Position numbers and translations under genes: made by a program. DNA of 64,000 bases, taken from positions 310,001 to 374,000 of the forward strand of contig OZ059896.1 of the NCBI GenBank assembly GCA_964057225.1, given 5' to 3'. How positions within the stretch are numbered: position 1 is the first letter of the stretch; every line of letters starts with the position of its first letter. The stretch comes from Auanema rhodensis. Taxonomy: Eukaryota; Nematoda; Chromadorea; Rhabditida; Rhabditidae. The notes under the pieces were generated by a model that saw nothing but the letters and a program-made list of their open reading frames with translations, ran no database searches and had not been told where the DNA came from. Below, piece by piece: positions 25,210 to 39,639 of this stretch.

Positions 25210-26967
25210 ATATCAAAAAAAATTTGTTTTTAGACTAATATGGACATGGGGAATCTAATTTTGAAAACCGCATCTCTTTATCTTTCACGTGAAGCGAGTT
25301 ACATACCAAGTGCACATCACGTGTACATTTAATTAGCATAAATTAAAGTTCACGTAAAATTCAAAGTCATGGTTACCATGCACCAATATCAATAAAAATT
25401 TGTTTTTAGACTAATATGGACATGGGGAATCTAATTTTGAAAACCGCATCTCTTTATCTTTTACGTGAAGCGAGTTACATACCAAGTGCACATCACGTGT
25501 ACATTTAATTAGCATAAATTAAAGTTCACGTAAATTTCAAAGTCATGGTTACCATGAACCAATATCAATAAAATTTGTTTTTAGACTAATATGGACATGG
25601 GGAATCTAATTTTGAAAACCGCATCTCTTTATCTTTAACGTGAAGCGAGTTACATACCAAGTGCACATCACGTGTATATTTAATTAGCATAAATTAAAGT
25701 TCACGTAAAATTCAAAGTCATGGTTACCATGCACCAATATCAATAAAAATTTGTTTTTAGACTAATATGGACATGGGGAATCTAATTCTGAAAACCGCAT
25801 CTCTTTATCTTTTACGTGAAGCGAGTTACATACCAAGTGCACATCACGTGTACATTTAATTAGCATAAATTAAAGTTCACGTAATTTTCAAAGTCATGGT
25901 TACCATGAACCAATATCAATAAAAATTTGTTTTTAGACTAATATGGACATGGGGAATCTAATTTTGAAAACCGCATTTCTTTATCTTTCACGTGAAGCGA
26001 GTTACATACCAAGTGCACATCACGTGTACATTTAATTAGCATAAATTAAAGTTCACGTAAATTTCAAAGTCATGGTTACCATGCACCAATATCACTAAAA
26101 ATTTGTTTTTAGACTAATATGGACATGGGGAATCTAATTTTGAAAACCGCATCTCTTTATCTTTCACGTGAAGCGAGTTACATACCAAGTGCACATCACG
26201 TGTACATTTAATTAGCATAAATTAAAGTTCACGTAAATTTCAAAGTCATGGTTACCATGCACCAATATCAATAAAAATTTGTTTTTAGACTAATATGGAC
26301 ATGGGGAATCTAATTTTGAAAACCGCATCTCTTTATCTTTCACGTGAAGCGAGTTACATACCAAGTGCACATCACGTGTACATTTAATTAGCATAAATTA
26401 AAGTTCACGTAAATTTCAAAGTCATGGTTACCATGCACCAATATCAAGAAAAATTTGTTTTTAGACTAATATGGACATGGGGAATCTAATTTTGAAAACC
26501 GCATCTCTTTATCTTTCACGTGAAGCGAGTTACATACCAAGTGCACATCACGTGTACATTTAATTAGCATAAATTAAAGTTCACGTAAAATTCAAAGTCA
26601 TGGTTACCATGCACCAATATCAATAAAAATTTGTTTTTAGACTAATATGGACATGGGGAATCTAATTTTGAAAACCGCATCTCTTTATCTTTTACGTGAA
26701 GCGAGTTACATACCAAGTGCACATCACGTGTACATTTAATTAGCATAAATTAAAGTTCACGTAAATTTCAAAGTCATGGTTACCATGAACCAATATCAAT
26801 AAAATTTGTTTTTAGACTAATATGGACATGAGGAATCTAATTTTGAAAACCGCATCTCTTTATCTTTAACGTGAAGCGAGTTACATACCAAGTGCACATC
26901 ACGTGTACATTTAATTAGCATAAATTAAAGTTCACGTAAAATTCAAAGTCATGGTTACCATGCACCA

Positions 26968-28375
26968 ATATCAATAAAAATTTGTTTTTAGACTAATATG
27001 GACATGGGGAATCTAATTCTGAAAACCGCATCTCTTTATCTTTTACGTGAAGCGAGTTACATACCAAGTGCACATCACGTGTACATTTAATTAGCATAAA
27101 TTAAAGTTCACGTAATTTTCAAAGTCATGGTTACCATGAACCAATATCAATAAAAATTTGTTTTTAGACTAATATGGACATGGGGAATCTAATTTTGAAA
27201 ACCGCATTTCTTTATCTTTCACGTGAAGCGAGTTACATACCAAGTGCACATCACGTGTACATTTAATTAGCATAAATTAAAGTTCACGTAAATTTCAAAG
27301 TCATGGTTACCATGCACCAATATCACTAAAAATGTGTTTTTAGACTAATATGGACATGGGGAATCTAATTTTGAAAACCGCATCTCTTTATCTTTCACGT
27401 GAAGCGAGTTACATACCAAGTGCACATCACGTGTACATTTAATTAGCATAAATTAAAGTTCACGTAAATTTCAAAGTCATGGTTACCATGCACCAATATC
27501 AATAAAAATTTGTTTTTAGACTAATATGGACATGGGGAATCTAATTTTGAAAACCGCATCTCTTTATCTTTCACGTGAAGCGAGTTACATACCAAGTGCA
27601 CATCACGTGTACATTTAATTAGCATAAATTAAAGTTCACGTAAAATTCAAAGTCATGGTTACCATGCACCAATATCAATAAAAATTTGTTTTTAGACTAA
27701 TATGGACATGGGGAATCTAATTCTGAAAACCGCATCTCTTTATCTTTTACGTGAAGCGAGTTACATACCAAGTGCACATCACGTGTACATTTAATTAGCA
27801 TAAATTAAAGTTCACGTAATTTTCAAAGTCATGGTTACCATGAACCAATATCAATAAAAATTTGTTTTTAGACTAATATGGACATGGGGAATCTAATTTT
27901 GAAAACCGCATTTCTTTATCTTTCACGTGAAGCGAGTTACATACCAAGTGCACATCACGTGTACATTTAATTAGCATAAATTAAAGTTCACGTAAATTTC
28001 AAAGTCATGGTTACCATGCACCAATATCACTAAAAATGTGTTTTTAGACTAATATGGACATGGGGAATCTAATTTTGAAAACCGCATCTCTTTATCTTTC
28101 ACGTGAAGCGAGTTACATACCAAGTGCACATCACGTGTACATTTAATTAGCATAAATTAAAGTTCACGTAAATTTCAAAGTCATGGTTACCATGCACCAA
28201 TATCAATAAAAATTTGTTTTTAGACTAATATGGACATGGGGAATCTAATTTTGAAAACCGCATCTCTTTATCTTTCACGTGAAGCGAGTTACATACCAAG
28301 TGCACATCACGTGTACATTTAATTAGCATAAATTAAAGTTCACGTAAAATTCAAAGTCATGGTTACCATGCACCA
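26968..28375 (+). repeat. 704-bp four-monomer tandem repeat, two copies
   Basis: Each copy has AATTCTG/TTTTACG/GTAATTTTC, GCATTTC, ATCACTAAAAATGTG and GTAAAATTC monomers in that order. The AATGTG change (T15 to G) occurs only in these two copies in the window, so the duplication is young. Confidence 0.85.
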
Positions 28376-29431
28376 ATATCAATAAAAATTTGTTTTTAGA
28401 CTAATATGGACATGGGGAATCTAATTTTGAAAACCGCATCTCTTTATCTTTCACGTGAAGCGAGTTACATACCAAGTGCACATCACGTGTACATTTAATT
28501 AGCATAAATTAAAGTTCACGTAAATTTCAAAGTCATGGTTACCATGCACCAATATCAATAAAAATTTGTTTTTAGACTAATATGGACATGGGGAATCTAA
28601 TTTTGAAAACCGCATCTTTTTATCTTTCACGTGAAGCGAGTTACATACCAAGTGCACATCACGTGTACATTTAATTAGCATAAATTAAAGTTCACGTAAA
28701 TTTCAAAGTCATGGTTACCATGAACCAATATCAATAAAAATTTGTTTTTAGACTAATATGGACATGGGGAATCTAATTTTGAAAACCGCATCTCTTTATC
28801 TTTCACGTGAAGCGAGTTACATACCAAGTGCACATCACGTGTACATTTAATTAGCATAAATTAAAGTTCACGTAAATTTCAAAGTCATGGTTACCATGAA
28901 CCAATATCAATAAAAATTTGTTTTTAGACTAATATGGACATGGGGAATCTAATTTTGAAAACCGCATCTTTTTATCTTTCACGTGAAGCGAGTTACATAC
29001 CAAGTGCACATCACGTGTACATTTAATTAGCATAAATTAAAGTTCACGTAAATTTCAAAGTCATGGTTACCATGCACCAATATCAATAAAAATTTGTTTT
29101 TAGACTAATATGGACATGGGGAATCTAATTTTGAAAACCGCATCTCTTTATCTTTCACGTGAAGCGAGTTACATACCAAGTGCACATCACGTGTACATTT
29201 AATTAGCATAAATTAAAGTTCACGTAAATTTCAAAGTCATGGTTACCATGAACCAATATCAATAAAAATTTGTTTTTAGACTAATATGGACATGGGGAAT
29301 CTAATTTTGAAAACCGCATCTCTTTATCTTTCACGTGAAGCGAGTTACATACCAAGTGCACATCACGTGTACATTTAATTAGCATAAATTAAAGTTCACG
29401 TAAATTTCAAAGTCATGGTTACCATGCACCA

Positions 29432-32400
29432 ATATCAATAAAAATTTGTTTTTAGACTAATATGGACATGGGGAATATAATTTTGAAAACCGCATCTCTT
29501 TATCTTTCACGTGAAGCGAGTTACATACCCAGTGCACATCACGTGTACATTTAATTAGCATAAATTAAAGTTCACGTAAATTTCAAAGTCATGGTTACCA
29601 TGAACCAATATCAATAAAAATTTGTTTTTAGACTAATATGGACATGGGGAATCTAATTTTGAAAACCGCATCTCTTTATCTTTCACGTGAAGCGAGTTAC
29701 ATACCAAGTGCACATCACATGTACATTTAATTAGCATAAATTAAAGTTCACGTAAATTTCAAAGTCATGGTTACCATGAAGCAATATCAATAAAAATTTG
29801 TTTTTAGACTAATATGGACATGGGGAATCTAATTTTGAAAACCGCATCTCTTTATCTTCCACGTGAAGCGAGTTACATACCAAGTGCACATCACGTGTAC
29901 ATTTAATTAGCATAAATTAAAGTTCACGTAAATTTCAAAGTCATGGTTACCATGAACCAATATCAAAAAAAATTTGTTTTTAGACTAATATGGACATGGG
30001 GAATCTAATTTTGAAAACCGCATCTCTTTATCTTTCACGTGAAGCGAGTTACATACCAAGTGCACATCACGTGTACATTTAATTAGCATAAATTAAAGTT
30101 CACGTAAAATTCAAAGTCATGGTTACCATGCACCAATATCAATAAAAATTTGTTTTTAGACTAATATGGACATGGGGAATCTAATTTTGAAAACCGCATC
30201 TCTTTATCTTTCACGTGAAGCGAGTTACATACCAAGTGCACATCACGTGTACATTTAATTAGCATAAATTAAAGTTCACGTAAATTTCAAAGTCATGGTT
30301 ACCATGCACCAATATCAATAAAAATTTGTTTTTAGACTAATATGGACATGGGGAATCTAATTTTGAAAACCGCATCTCTTTATCTTTCACGTGAAGCGAG
30401 TTACATACCAAGTGCACATCACGTGTACATTTAATTAGCATAAATTAAAGTTCACGTAAATTTCAAAGTCATGGTTACCATGCACCAATATCAATAAAAA
30501 TTTGTTTTTAGACTAATATGGACATGGGGAATCTAATTTTGAAAACCGCATCTCTTTATCTTTCACGTGAAGCGAGTTACATACCAAGTGCACATCACGT
30601 GTACATTTAATTAGCATAAATTAAAGTTCACGTAAATTTCAAAGTCATGGTTACCATGAAGCAATATCAATAAAAATTTGTTTTTAGACTAATATGGACA
30701 TGGGGAATCTAATTTTGAAAACCGCATCTCTTTATCTTTCACGTGAAGCGAGTTACATACCAAGTGCACATCACGTGTACATTTAATTAGCATAAATTAA
30801 AGTTCACGTAAATTTCAAAGTGATGGTTACCATGCACCAATATCAATAAAAATTTGTTTTTAGACTAATATGGACATGGGGAATCTAATTTTGAAAACCG
30901 CATCTCTTTATCTTTCACGTGAAGCGAGTTACATACCAAGTGCACATCACGTGTACATTTAATTAGCATAAATTAAAGTTCACGTAAATTTCAAAGTCAT
31001 GGTTACCATGAACCAATATCAATAAAAATTTGTTTTTAGACTAATATGGACATGGGAAATCTAATTTTGAAAACCGCATCTCTTTATCTTTCACGTGAAG
31101 CGAGTTACATACCAAGTGCACATCACGTGTACATTCAATTAGCATAAATTAAAGTTCACGTAAAATTCAAAGTCATGGTTACCATGCACCAATATCAATA
31201 AAAATTTGTTTTTAGACTAATATGGACAAGGGGAATCTAATTTTGAAAACCGCATCTCTTTATCTTTCATGTGAAGCGAGTTACATACCAAGTGCACATC
31301 ACGTGTACATTTAATTAGCATAAATTAAAGTTCACGTAAATTTCAAAGTCATGGTTACCATGCACCAATATCAATAAAAATTTGTTTTCAGACTAATATG
31401 GACATGGGGAATCTAATTTTGAAAACCGCATCTCTTTATCTTTCACGTGAAGCGAGTTACATACCAAGTGCACATCACGTGTACATTTAATTAGCATAAA
31501 TTAAAGTTCACGTAAATTTCAAAGTCATGGTTACCATGCACCAATATCAATAAAAATTTGTTTTTAGACTAATATGGACATGGGGAATCTAATTTTGAAA
31601 ACCGCATCTCTTTATCTTTCACGTGAAGCGAGTTACATACCAAGTGCACATCACGTGTACATTTAATTAGCATAAATTAAAGTTCACGTAAATTTCAAAG
31701 TCATGGTTACCATGCACCAATATCAATAAAAATTTGTTTTTAGACTAATATGTACATGGGGAATCTAATTTTGAAAACCGCATCTTTTTATCTTTCACGT
31801 GAAGCGAGTTACATACCAAGTGCACATCACGTGTACATTTAATTAGCATAAATTAAAGTTCACGTAAATTTCAAAGTCATGGTTACCATGAACCAATATC
31901 AATAAAAATTTGTTTTTAGACTAATATGGACATGGGGAATCTAATTTTGAAAACCGCATCTCTTTATCTTTCACGTGAAGCGAGTTACATACCAAGTGCA
32001 CATCACGTGTACATTTAATTAGCATAAATTAAAGTTCACGTAAATTTCAAAGTCATGGTTACCATGCACCAATATCAATAAAAATTTGTTTTTAGACTAA
32101 TATGTACATGGGGAATCTAATTTTGAAAACCGCATCTTTTTATCTTTCACGTGAAGCGAGTTACATACCAAGTGCACATCACGTGTACATTTAATTAGCA
32201 TAAATTAAAGTTCACGTAAATTTCAAAGTCATGGTTACCATGCACCAATATCAATAAAAATTTGTTTTTAGACTAATATGGACATGGGGAATCTAATTTT
32301 GAAAACCGCATCTCTTTATCTTTCACGTGAAGCGAGTTACATACCAAGTGCACATCACGTGTACATTTAATTAGCATAAATTAAAGTTCACGTAAATTTC

Positions 32401-32599
32401 AAAGTCATGGTTACCATGAACCAATATCAATAAAAATTTGTTTTTAGACTAATATGGACATGGGGAATCTAATTTTGAAAACCGCATCTCTTTATCTTTC
32501 ACGTGAAGCGAGTTACATACCAAGTGCACATCACGTGTACATTTAATTAGCATAAATTAAAGTTCACGTAAATTTCAAAGTCATGGTTACCATGCACCA
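29432..32599 (+). repeat. Alpha HOR copy 3 (18 monomers, 3168 bp)
   Basis: It starts with GGAATATAAT plus TACCCAGTG, then CATCACATG with AAGC, CTTCCACG, TCAAAAAAAATTT/GTAAAATTC, plain, plain, AAGC, GTGATGG, plain, GGGAAATC/ATTCAATT, GACAAGGGG/CATGTG, and TTTTCAGAC. It ends with ATATGTACATG/CTTTTT units at 31720 and 32072. Copy 4 begins 3168 bp later with the same private marks. Confidence 0.85.
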
Positions 32600-35500
32600 A
32601 TATCAATAAAAATTTGTTTTTAGACTAATATGGACATGGGGAATATAATTTTGAAAACCGCATCTCTTTATCTTTCACGTGAAGCGAGTTACATACCCAG
32701 TGCACATCACGTGTACATTTAATTAGCATAAATTAAAGTTCACGTAAATTTCAAAGTCATGGTTACCATGAACCAATATCAATAAAAATTTGTTTTTAGA
32801 CTAATATGGACATGGGGAATCTAATTTTGAAAACCGCATCTCTTTATCTTTCACGTGAAGCGAGTTACATACCAAGTGCACATCACATGTACATTTAATT
32901 AGCATAAATTAAAGTTCACGTAAATTTCAAAGTCATGGTTACCATGAAGCAATATCAATAAAAATTTGTTTTTAGACTAATATGGACATGGGGAATCTAA
33001 TTTTGAAAACCGCATCTCTTTATCTTCCACGTGAAGCGAGTTACATACCAAGTGCACATCACGTGTACATTTAATTAGCATAAATTAAAGTTCACGTAAA
33101 TTTCAAAGTCATGGTTACCATGAACCAATATCAAAAAAAATTTGTTTTTAGACTAATATGGACATGGGGAATCTAATTTTGAAAACCGCATCTCTTTATC
33201 TTTCACGTGAAGCGAGTTACATACCAAGTGCACATCACGTGTACATTTAATTAGCATAAATTAAAGTTCACGTAAAATTCAAAGTCATGGTTACCATGCA
33301 CCAATATCAATAAAAATTTGTTTTTAGACTAATATGGACATGGGGAATCTAATTTTGAAAACCGCATCTCTTTATCTTTCACGTGAAGCGAGTTACATAC
33401 CAAGTGCACATCACGTGTACATTTAATTAGCATAAATTAAAGTTCACGTAAATTTCAAAGTCATGGTTACCATGCACCAATATCAATAAAAATTTGTTTT
33501 TAGACTAATATGGACATGGGGAATCTAATTTTGAAAACCGCATCTCTTTATCTTTCACGTGAAGCGAGTTACATACCAAGTGCACATCACGTGTACATTT
33601 AATTAGCATAAATTAAAGTTCACGTAAATTTCAAAGTCATGGTTACCATGCACCAATATCAATAAAAATTTGTTTTTAGACTAATATGGACATGGGGAAT
33701 CTAATTTTGAAAACCGCATCTCTTTATCTTTCACGTGAAGCGAGTTACATACCAAGTGCACATCACGTGTACATTTAATTAGCATAAATTAAAGTTCACG
33801 TAAATTTCAAAGTCATGGTTACCATGAAGCAATATCAATAAAAATTTGTTTTTAGACTAATATGGACATGGGGAATCTAATTTTGAAAACCGCATCTCTT
33901 TATCTTTCACGTGAAGCGAGTTACATACCAAGTGCACATCACGTGTACATTTAATTAGCATAAATTAAAGTTCACGTAAATTTCAAAGTGATGGTTACCA
34001 TGCACCAATATCAATAAAAATTTGTTTTTAGACTAATATGGACATGGGGAATCTAATTTTGAAAACCGCATCTCTTTATCTTTCACGTGAAGCGAGTTAC
34101 ATACCAAGTGCACATCACGTGTACATTCAATTAGCATAAATTAAAGTTCACGTAAAATTCAAAGTCATGGTTACCATGCACCAATATCAATAAAAATTTG
34201 TTTTTAGACTAATATGGACAAGGGGAATCTAATTTTGAAAACCGCATCTCTTTATCTTTCATGTGAAGCGAGTTACATACCAAGTGCACATCACGTGTAC
34301 ATTTAATTAGCATAAATTAAAGTTCACGTAAATTTCAAAGTCATGGTTACCATGCACCAATATCAATAAAAATTTGTTTTCAGACTAATATGGACATGGG
34401 GAATCTAATTTTGAAAACCGCATCTCTTTATCTTTCACGTGAAGCGAGTTACATACCAAGTGCACATCACGTGTACATTTAATTAGCATAAATTAAAGTT
34501 CACGTAAATTTCAAAGTCATGGTTACCATGCACCAATATCAATAAAAATTTGTTTTTAGACTAATATGGACATGGGGAATCTAATTTTGAAAACCGCATC
34601 TCTTTATCTTTCACGTGAAGCGAGTTACATACCAAGTGCACATCACGTGTACATTTAATTAGCATAAACTAAAGTTCACGTAAATTTCAAAGTCATGGTT
34701 ACCATGAACCAATATCAATAAAAATTTGTTTTTAGACTAATATGGACATGGGGAATCTAATTTTGAAAACCGCATCTCTTTATCTTTCACGTGAAGCGAG
34801 TTACATACCAAGTGCACATCACGTGTACATTTAATTAGCATAAATTAAAGTTCACGTAAATTTCAAAGTCATGGTTACCATGCACCAATATCAATAAAAA
34901 TTTGTTTTTAGACTAATATGGACATGGGGAATCTAATTTTGAAAACCGCATCTCTTTATCTTTCACGTGAAGCGAGTTACATACCAAGTGCACATCACGT
35001 GTACATTTAATTAGCATAAACTAAAGTTCACGTAAATTTCAAAGTCATGGTTACCATGAAGCAATATCAATAAAAATTTGTTTTTAGACTAATATGGACA
35101 TGGGGAATCTAATTTTGAAAACCGCATCTCTTTATCTTTCACGTGAAGCGAGTTACATACCAAGTGCACATCACGTGTACATTTAATTAGCATAAATTAA
35201 AGTTCACGTAAAATTCAAAGTCATGGTTACCATGCACCAATATCAATAAAAATTTGTTTTTAGACTAATATGGACAAGGGGAATCTAATTTTGAAAACCG
35301 CATCTCTTTATCTTTCATGTGAAGCGAGTTACATACCAAGTGCACATCACGTGTACATTTAATTAGCATAAATTAAAGTTCACGTAAATTTCAAAGTCAT
35401 GGTTACCATGCACCAATATCAATAAAAATTTGTTTTCAGACTAATATGGACATGGGGAATCTAATTTTGAAAACCGCATCTCTTTATCTTTCACGTGAAG

Positions 35501-35767
35501 CGAGTTACATACCAAGTGCACATCACGTGTACATTTAATTAGCATAAATTAAAGTTCACGTAAATTTCAAAGTCATGGTTACCATGCACCAATATCAATA
35601 AAAATTTGTTTTTAGACTAATATGGACATGGGGAATCTAATTTTGAAAACCGCATCTCTTTATCTTTCACGTGAAGCGAGTTACATACCAAGTGCACATC
35701 ACGTGTACATTTAATTAGCATAAATTAAAGTTCACGTAAATTTCAAAGTCATGGTTACCATGCACCA
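32600..35767 (+). repeat. Alpha HOR copy 4 (18 monomers, 3168 bp)
   Basis: Its first eight monomers (32600-34007) look identical to 29432-30839, including GGAATATAAT, CATCACATG and CTTCCACG. After GTGATGG a hybrid monomer at 34008 joins directly to GACAAGGGG, with one monomer lost. The later part holds the six-unit order GACAAGGGG, TTTTCAGAC, AAACT, plain, AAACT/AAGC, GTAAAATTC at 34184-35239, then starts it again at 35240. Confidence 0.85.
34008..34183 (+). repeat. Hybrid monomer from unequal exchange
   Basis: Its left part has normal GGGGAATC, like the plain unit that follows GTGATGG elsewhere (30840). Its right part has ACATTCAATT and GTAAAATTC, like the following GGGAAATC unit (31016). 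One monomer is missing relative to 30840-31191. The exchange lies between monomer positions 42 and 121 and kept register. Confidence 0.75.
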
Positions 35768-38700
35768 ATATCAATAAAAATTTGTTTTTAGACTAATATG
35801 GACATGGGGAATCTAATTTTGAAAACCGCATCTCTTTATCTTTCACGTGAAGCGAGTTACATACCCAGTGCACATCACGTGTACATTTAATTAGCATAAA
35901 TTAAAGTTCACGTAAATTTCAAAGTCATGGTTACCATGAACCAATATCAATAAAAATTTGTTTTTAGACTAATATGGACATGGGGAATCTAATTTTGAAA
36001 ACCGCATCTCTTTATCTTTCACGTGAAGCGAGTTACATACCAAGTGCACATCACGTGTACATTTAATTAGCATAAATTAAAGTTCACGTAAATTTCAAAG
36101 TCATGGTTACCATGAAGCAATATCAATAAAAATTTGTTTTTAGACTAATATGGACATGGGGAATCTAATTTTGAAAACCGCATCTCTTTATCTTCCACGT
36201 GAAGCGAGTTACATACCAAGTGCACATCACGTGTACATTTAATTAGCATAAATTAAAGTTCACGTAAATTTCAAAGTCATGGTTACCATGAACCAATATC
36301 AAAAAAAATTTGTTTTTAGACTAATATGGACATGGGGAATCTAATTTTGAAAACCGCATCTCTTTATCTTTCACGTGAAGCGAGTTACATACCAAGTGCA
36401 CATCACGTGTACATTTAATTAGCATAAATTAAAGTTCACGTAAAATTCAAAGTCATGGTTACCATGAACCAATATCAATAAAAATTTGTTTTTAGACTAA
36501 TATGGACATGGGGAATCTAATTTTGAAAACCGCATCTCTTTATCTTTCACGTGAAGCGAGTTACATACCAAGTGCACATCACGTGTACATTTAATTAGCA
36601 TAAATTAAAGTTCACGTAAATTTCAAAGTCATGGTTACCATGCACCAATATCAATAAAAATTTGTTTTTAGACTAATATGGACATGGGGAATCTAATTTT
36701 GAAAACCGCATTTCTTTATCTTTCACGTGAAGCGAGTTACATACCAAGTGCACATCACGTGTACATTTAATTAGCATAAATTAAAGTTCACGTAAATTTC
36801 AAAGTCATGGTTACCATGAAGCAATATCAATAAAAATTTGTTTTTAGACTAATATGGACATGGGGAATCTAATTTTGAAAACCGCATCTCTTTATCTTTC
36901 ACGTGAAGCGAGTTACATACCAAGTGCACATCACGTGTACATTTAATTAGCATAAATTAAAGTTCACGTAAATTTCAAAGTCATGGTTACCATGCACCAA
37001 TATCAATAAAAATTTGTTTTTAGACTAATATGGACATGGGGAATCTAATTTTGAAAACCGCATCTCTTTATCTTTCACGTGAAGCGAGTTACATACCAAG
37101 TGCACATCACGTGTACATTTAATTAGCATAAATTAAAGTTCACGTAAATTTCAAAGTGATGGTTACCATGCACCAATATCAATAAAAATTTGTTTTTAGA
37201 CTAATATGGACATGGGGAATCTAATTTTGAAAACCGCATCTCTTTATCTTTCACGTGAAGCGAGTTACATACCAAGTGCACATCACGTGTACATTTAATT
37301 AGCATAAATTAAAGTTCACGTAAATTTCAAAGTCATGGTTACCATGAACCAATATCAATAAAAATTTGTTTTTAGACTAATATGGACATGGGAAATCTAA
37401 TTTTGAAAACCGCATCTCTTTATCTTTCACGTGAAGCGAGTTACATACCAAGTGCACATCACGTGTACATTCAATTAGCATAAATTAAAGTTCACGTAAA
37501 ATTCAAAGTCATGGTTACCATGCACCAATATCAATAAAAATTTGTTTTTAGACTAATATGGACAAGGGGAATCTAATTTTGAAAACCGCATCTCTTTATC
37601 TTTCATGTGAAGCGAGTTACATACCAAGTGCACATCACGTGTACATTTAATTAGCATAAATTAAAGTTCACGTAAATTTCAAAGTCATGGTTACCATGCA
37701 CCAATATCAATAAAAATTTGTTTTCAGACTAATATGGACATGGGGAATCTAATTTTGAAAACCGCATCTCTTTATCTTTCACGTGAAGCGAGTTACATAC
37801 CAAGTGCACATCACGTGTACATTTAATTAGCATAAATTAAAGTTCACGTAAATTTCAAAGTCATGGTTACCATGCACCAATATCAATAAAAATTTGTTTT
37901 TAGACTAATATGGACATGGGGAATCTAATTTTGAAAACCGCATCTCTTTATCTTTCACGTGAAGCGAGTTACATACCAAGTGCACATCACGTGTACATTT
38001 AATTAGCATAAACTAAAGTTCACGTAAATTTCAAAGTCATGGTTACCATGAACCAATATCAATAAAAATTTGTTTTTAGACTAATATGGACATGGGGAAT
38101 CTAATTTTGAAAACCGCATCTCTTTATCTTTCACGTGAAGCGAGTTACATACCAAGTGCACATCACGTGTACATTTAATTAGCATAAATTAAAGTTCACG
38201 TAAATTTCAAAGTCATGGTTACCATGCACCAATATCAATAAAAATTTGTTTTTAGACTAATATGGACATGGGGAATCTAATTTTGAAAACCGCATCTCTT
38301 TATCTTTCACGTGAAGCGAGTTACATACCAAGTGCACATCACGTGTACATTTAATTAGCATAAACTAAAGTTCACGTAAATTTCAAAGTCATGGTTACCA
38401 TGAAGCAATATCAATAAAAATTTGTTTTTAGACTAATATGGACATGGGGAATCTAATTTTGAAAACCGCATCTCTTTATCTTTCACGTGAAGCGAGTTAC
38501 ATACCAAGTGCACATCACGTGTACATTTAATTAGCATAAATTAAAGTTCACGTAAAATTCAAAGTCATGGTTACCATGCACCAATATCAATAAAAATTTG
38601 TTTTTAGACTAATATGGACAAGGGGAATCTAATTTTGAAAACCGCATCTCTTTATCTTTCATGTGAAGCGAGTTACATACCAAGTGCACATCACGTGTAC

Positions 38701-39639
38701 ATTTAATTAGCATAAATTAAAGTTCACGTAAATTTCAAAGTCATGGTTACCATGCACCAATATCAATAAAAATTTGTTTTCAGACTAATATGGACATGGG
38801 GAATCTAATTTTGAAAACCGCATCTCTTTATCTTTCACGTGAAGCGAGTTACATACCAAGTGCACATCACGTGTACATTTAATTAGCATAAATTAAAGTT
38901 CACGTAAATTTCAAAGTCATGGTTACCATGCACCAATATCAATAAAAATTTGTTTTTAGACTAATATGGACATGGGGAATCTAATTTTGAAAACCGCATC
39001 TCTTTATCTTTCACGTGAAGCGAGTTACATACCAAGTGCACATCACGTGTACATTTAATTAGCATAAACTAAAGTTCACGTAAATTTCAAAGTCATGGTT
39101 ACCATGAACCAATATCAATAAAAATTTGTTTTTAGACTAATATGGACATGGGGAATCTAATTTTGAAAACCGCATCTCTTTATCTTTCACGTGAAGCGAG
39201 TTACATACCAAGTGCACATCACGTGTACATTTAATTAGCATAAATTAAAGTTCACGTAAATTTCAAAGTCATGGTTACCATGCACCAATATCAATAAAAA
39301 TTTGTTTTTAGACTAATATGGACATGGGGAATCTAATTTTGAAAACCGCATCTCTTTATCTTTCACGTGAAGCGAGTTACATACCAAGTGCACATCACGT
39401 GTACATTTAATTAGCATAAACTAAAGTTCACGTAAATTTCAAAGTCATGGTTACCATGAAGCAATATCAATAAAAATTTGTTTTTAGACTAATATGGACA
39501 TGGGGAATCTAATTTTGAAAACTGCATCTCTTTATCTTTCACGTGAAGCGAGTTACATACCAAGTGCACATCACGTGTACATTTAATTAGCATAAATTAA
39601 AGTTCACGTAAAATTCAAAGTCATGGTTACCATGCACCA
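35768..39639 (+). repeat. Alpha HOR copy 5, expanded (22 monomers)
   Basis: It starts with TACCCAGTG without GGAATATAAT or CATCACATG, keeps CTTCCACG and TCAAAAAAAATTT, and has a private GCATTTC unit at 36648. The part 37000-37879 follows the order of 30664-31543. The six-monomer unit GACAAGGGG, TTTTCAGAC, AAACT, plain, AAACT/AAGC, GTAAAATTC at 37528-38583 is repeated at 38584-39639 (1056-bp period). A private AAACTGCATC (C60 to T) is at 39464. It joins beta copy 2 as copy 2 joins beta copy 1. Confidence 0.85.
37528..39639 (+). repeat. 1056-bp six-monomer tandem repeat, two copies
   Basis: The six ordered markers match in both copies, from GACAAGGGG with TTTCATGTG to GTAAAATTC. The only marker difference is C60 to T in the last monomer. 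The same six-unit block appears at 34184-35239, followed by two units of a second round. Confidence 0.88.

Larger units (their letters stand above)
24331..28551 (+). repeat. Beta HOR copy 1, CACGTG-deficient monomers
   Basis: Units here alternate TTTTACGTG (C77 to T) and TTTAACGTG (C77 to A) with normal ones. Other marks are CTGATTTTG (24683), AATTCTG with GTAATTTTC (25737, 26968, 27672), GCATTTC (25913, 27144, 27848) and ATCACTAAAA (26089, 27320, 28024). Three 175-bp monomers lie at 25035, 25562 and 26793. Inside it, the four-monomer block 26968-27671 is repeated at 27672-28375 with a 704-bp period. The same ordered marks return at 39640 and 59350. Confidence 0.9.
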
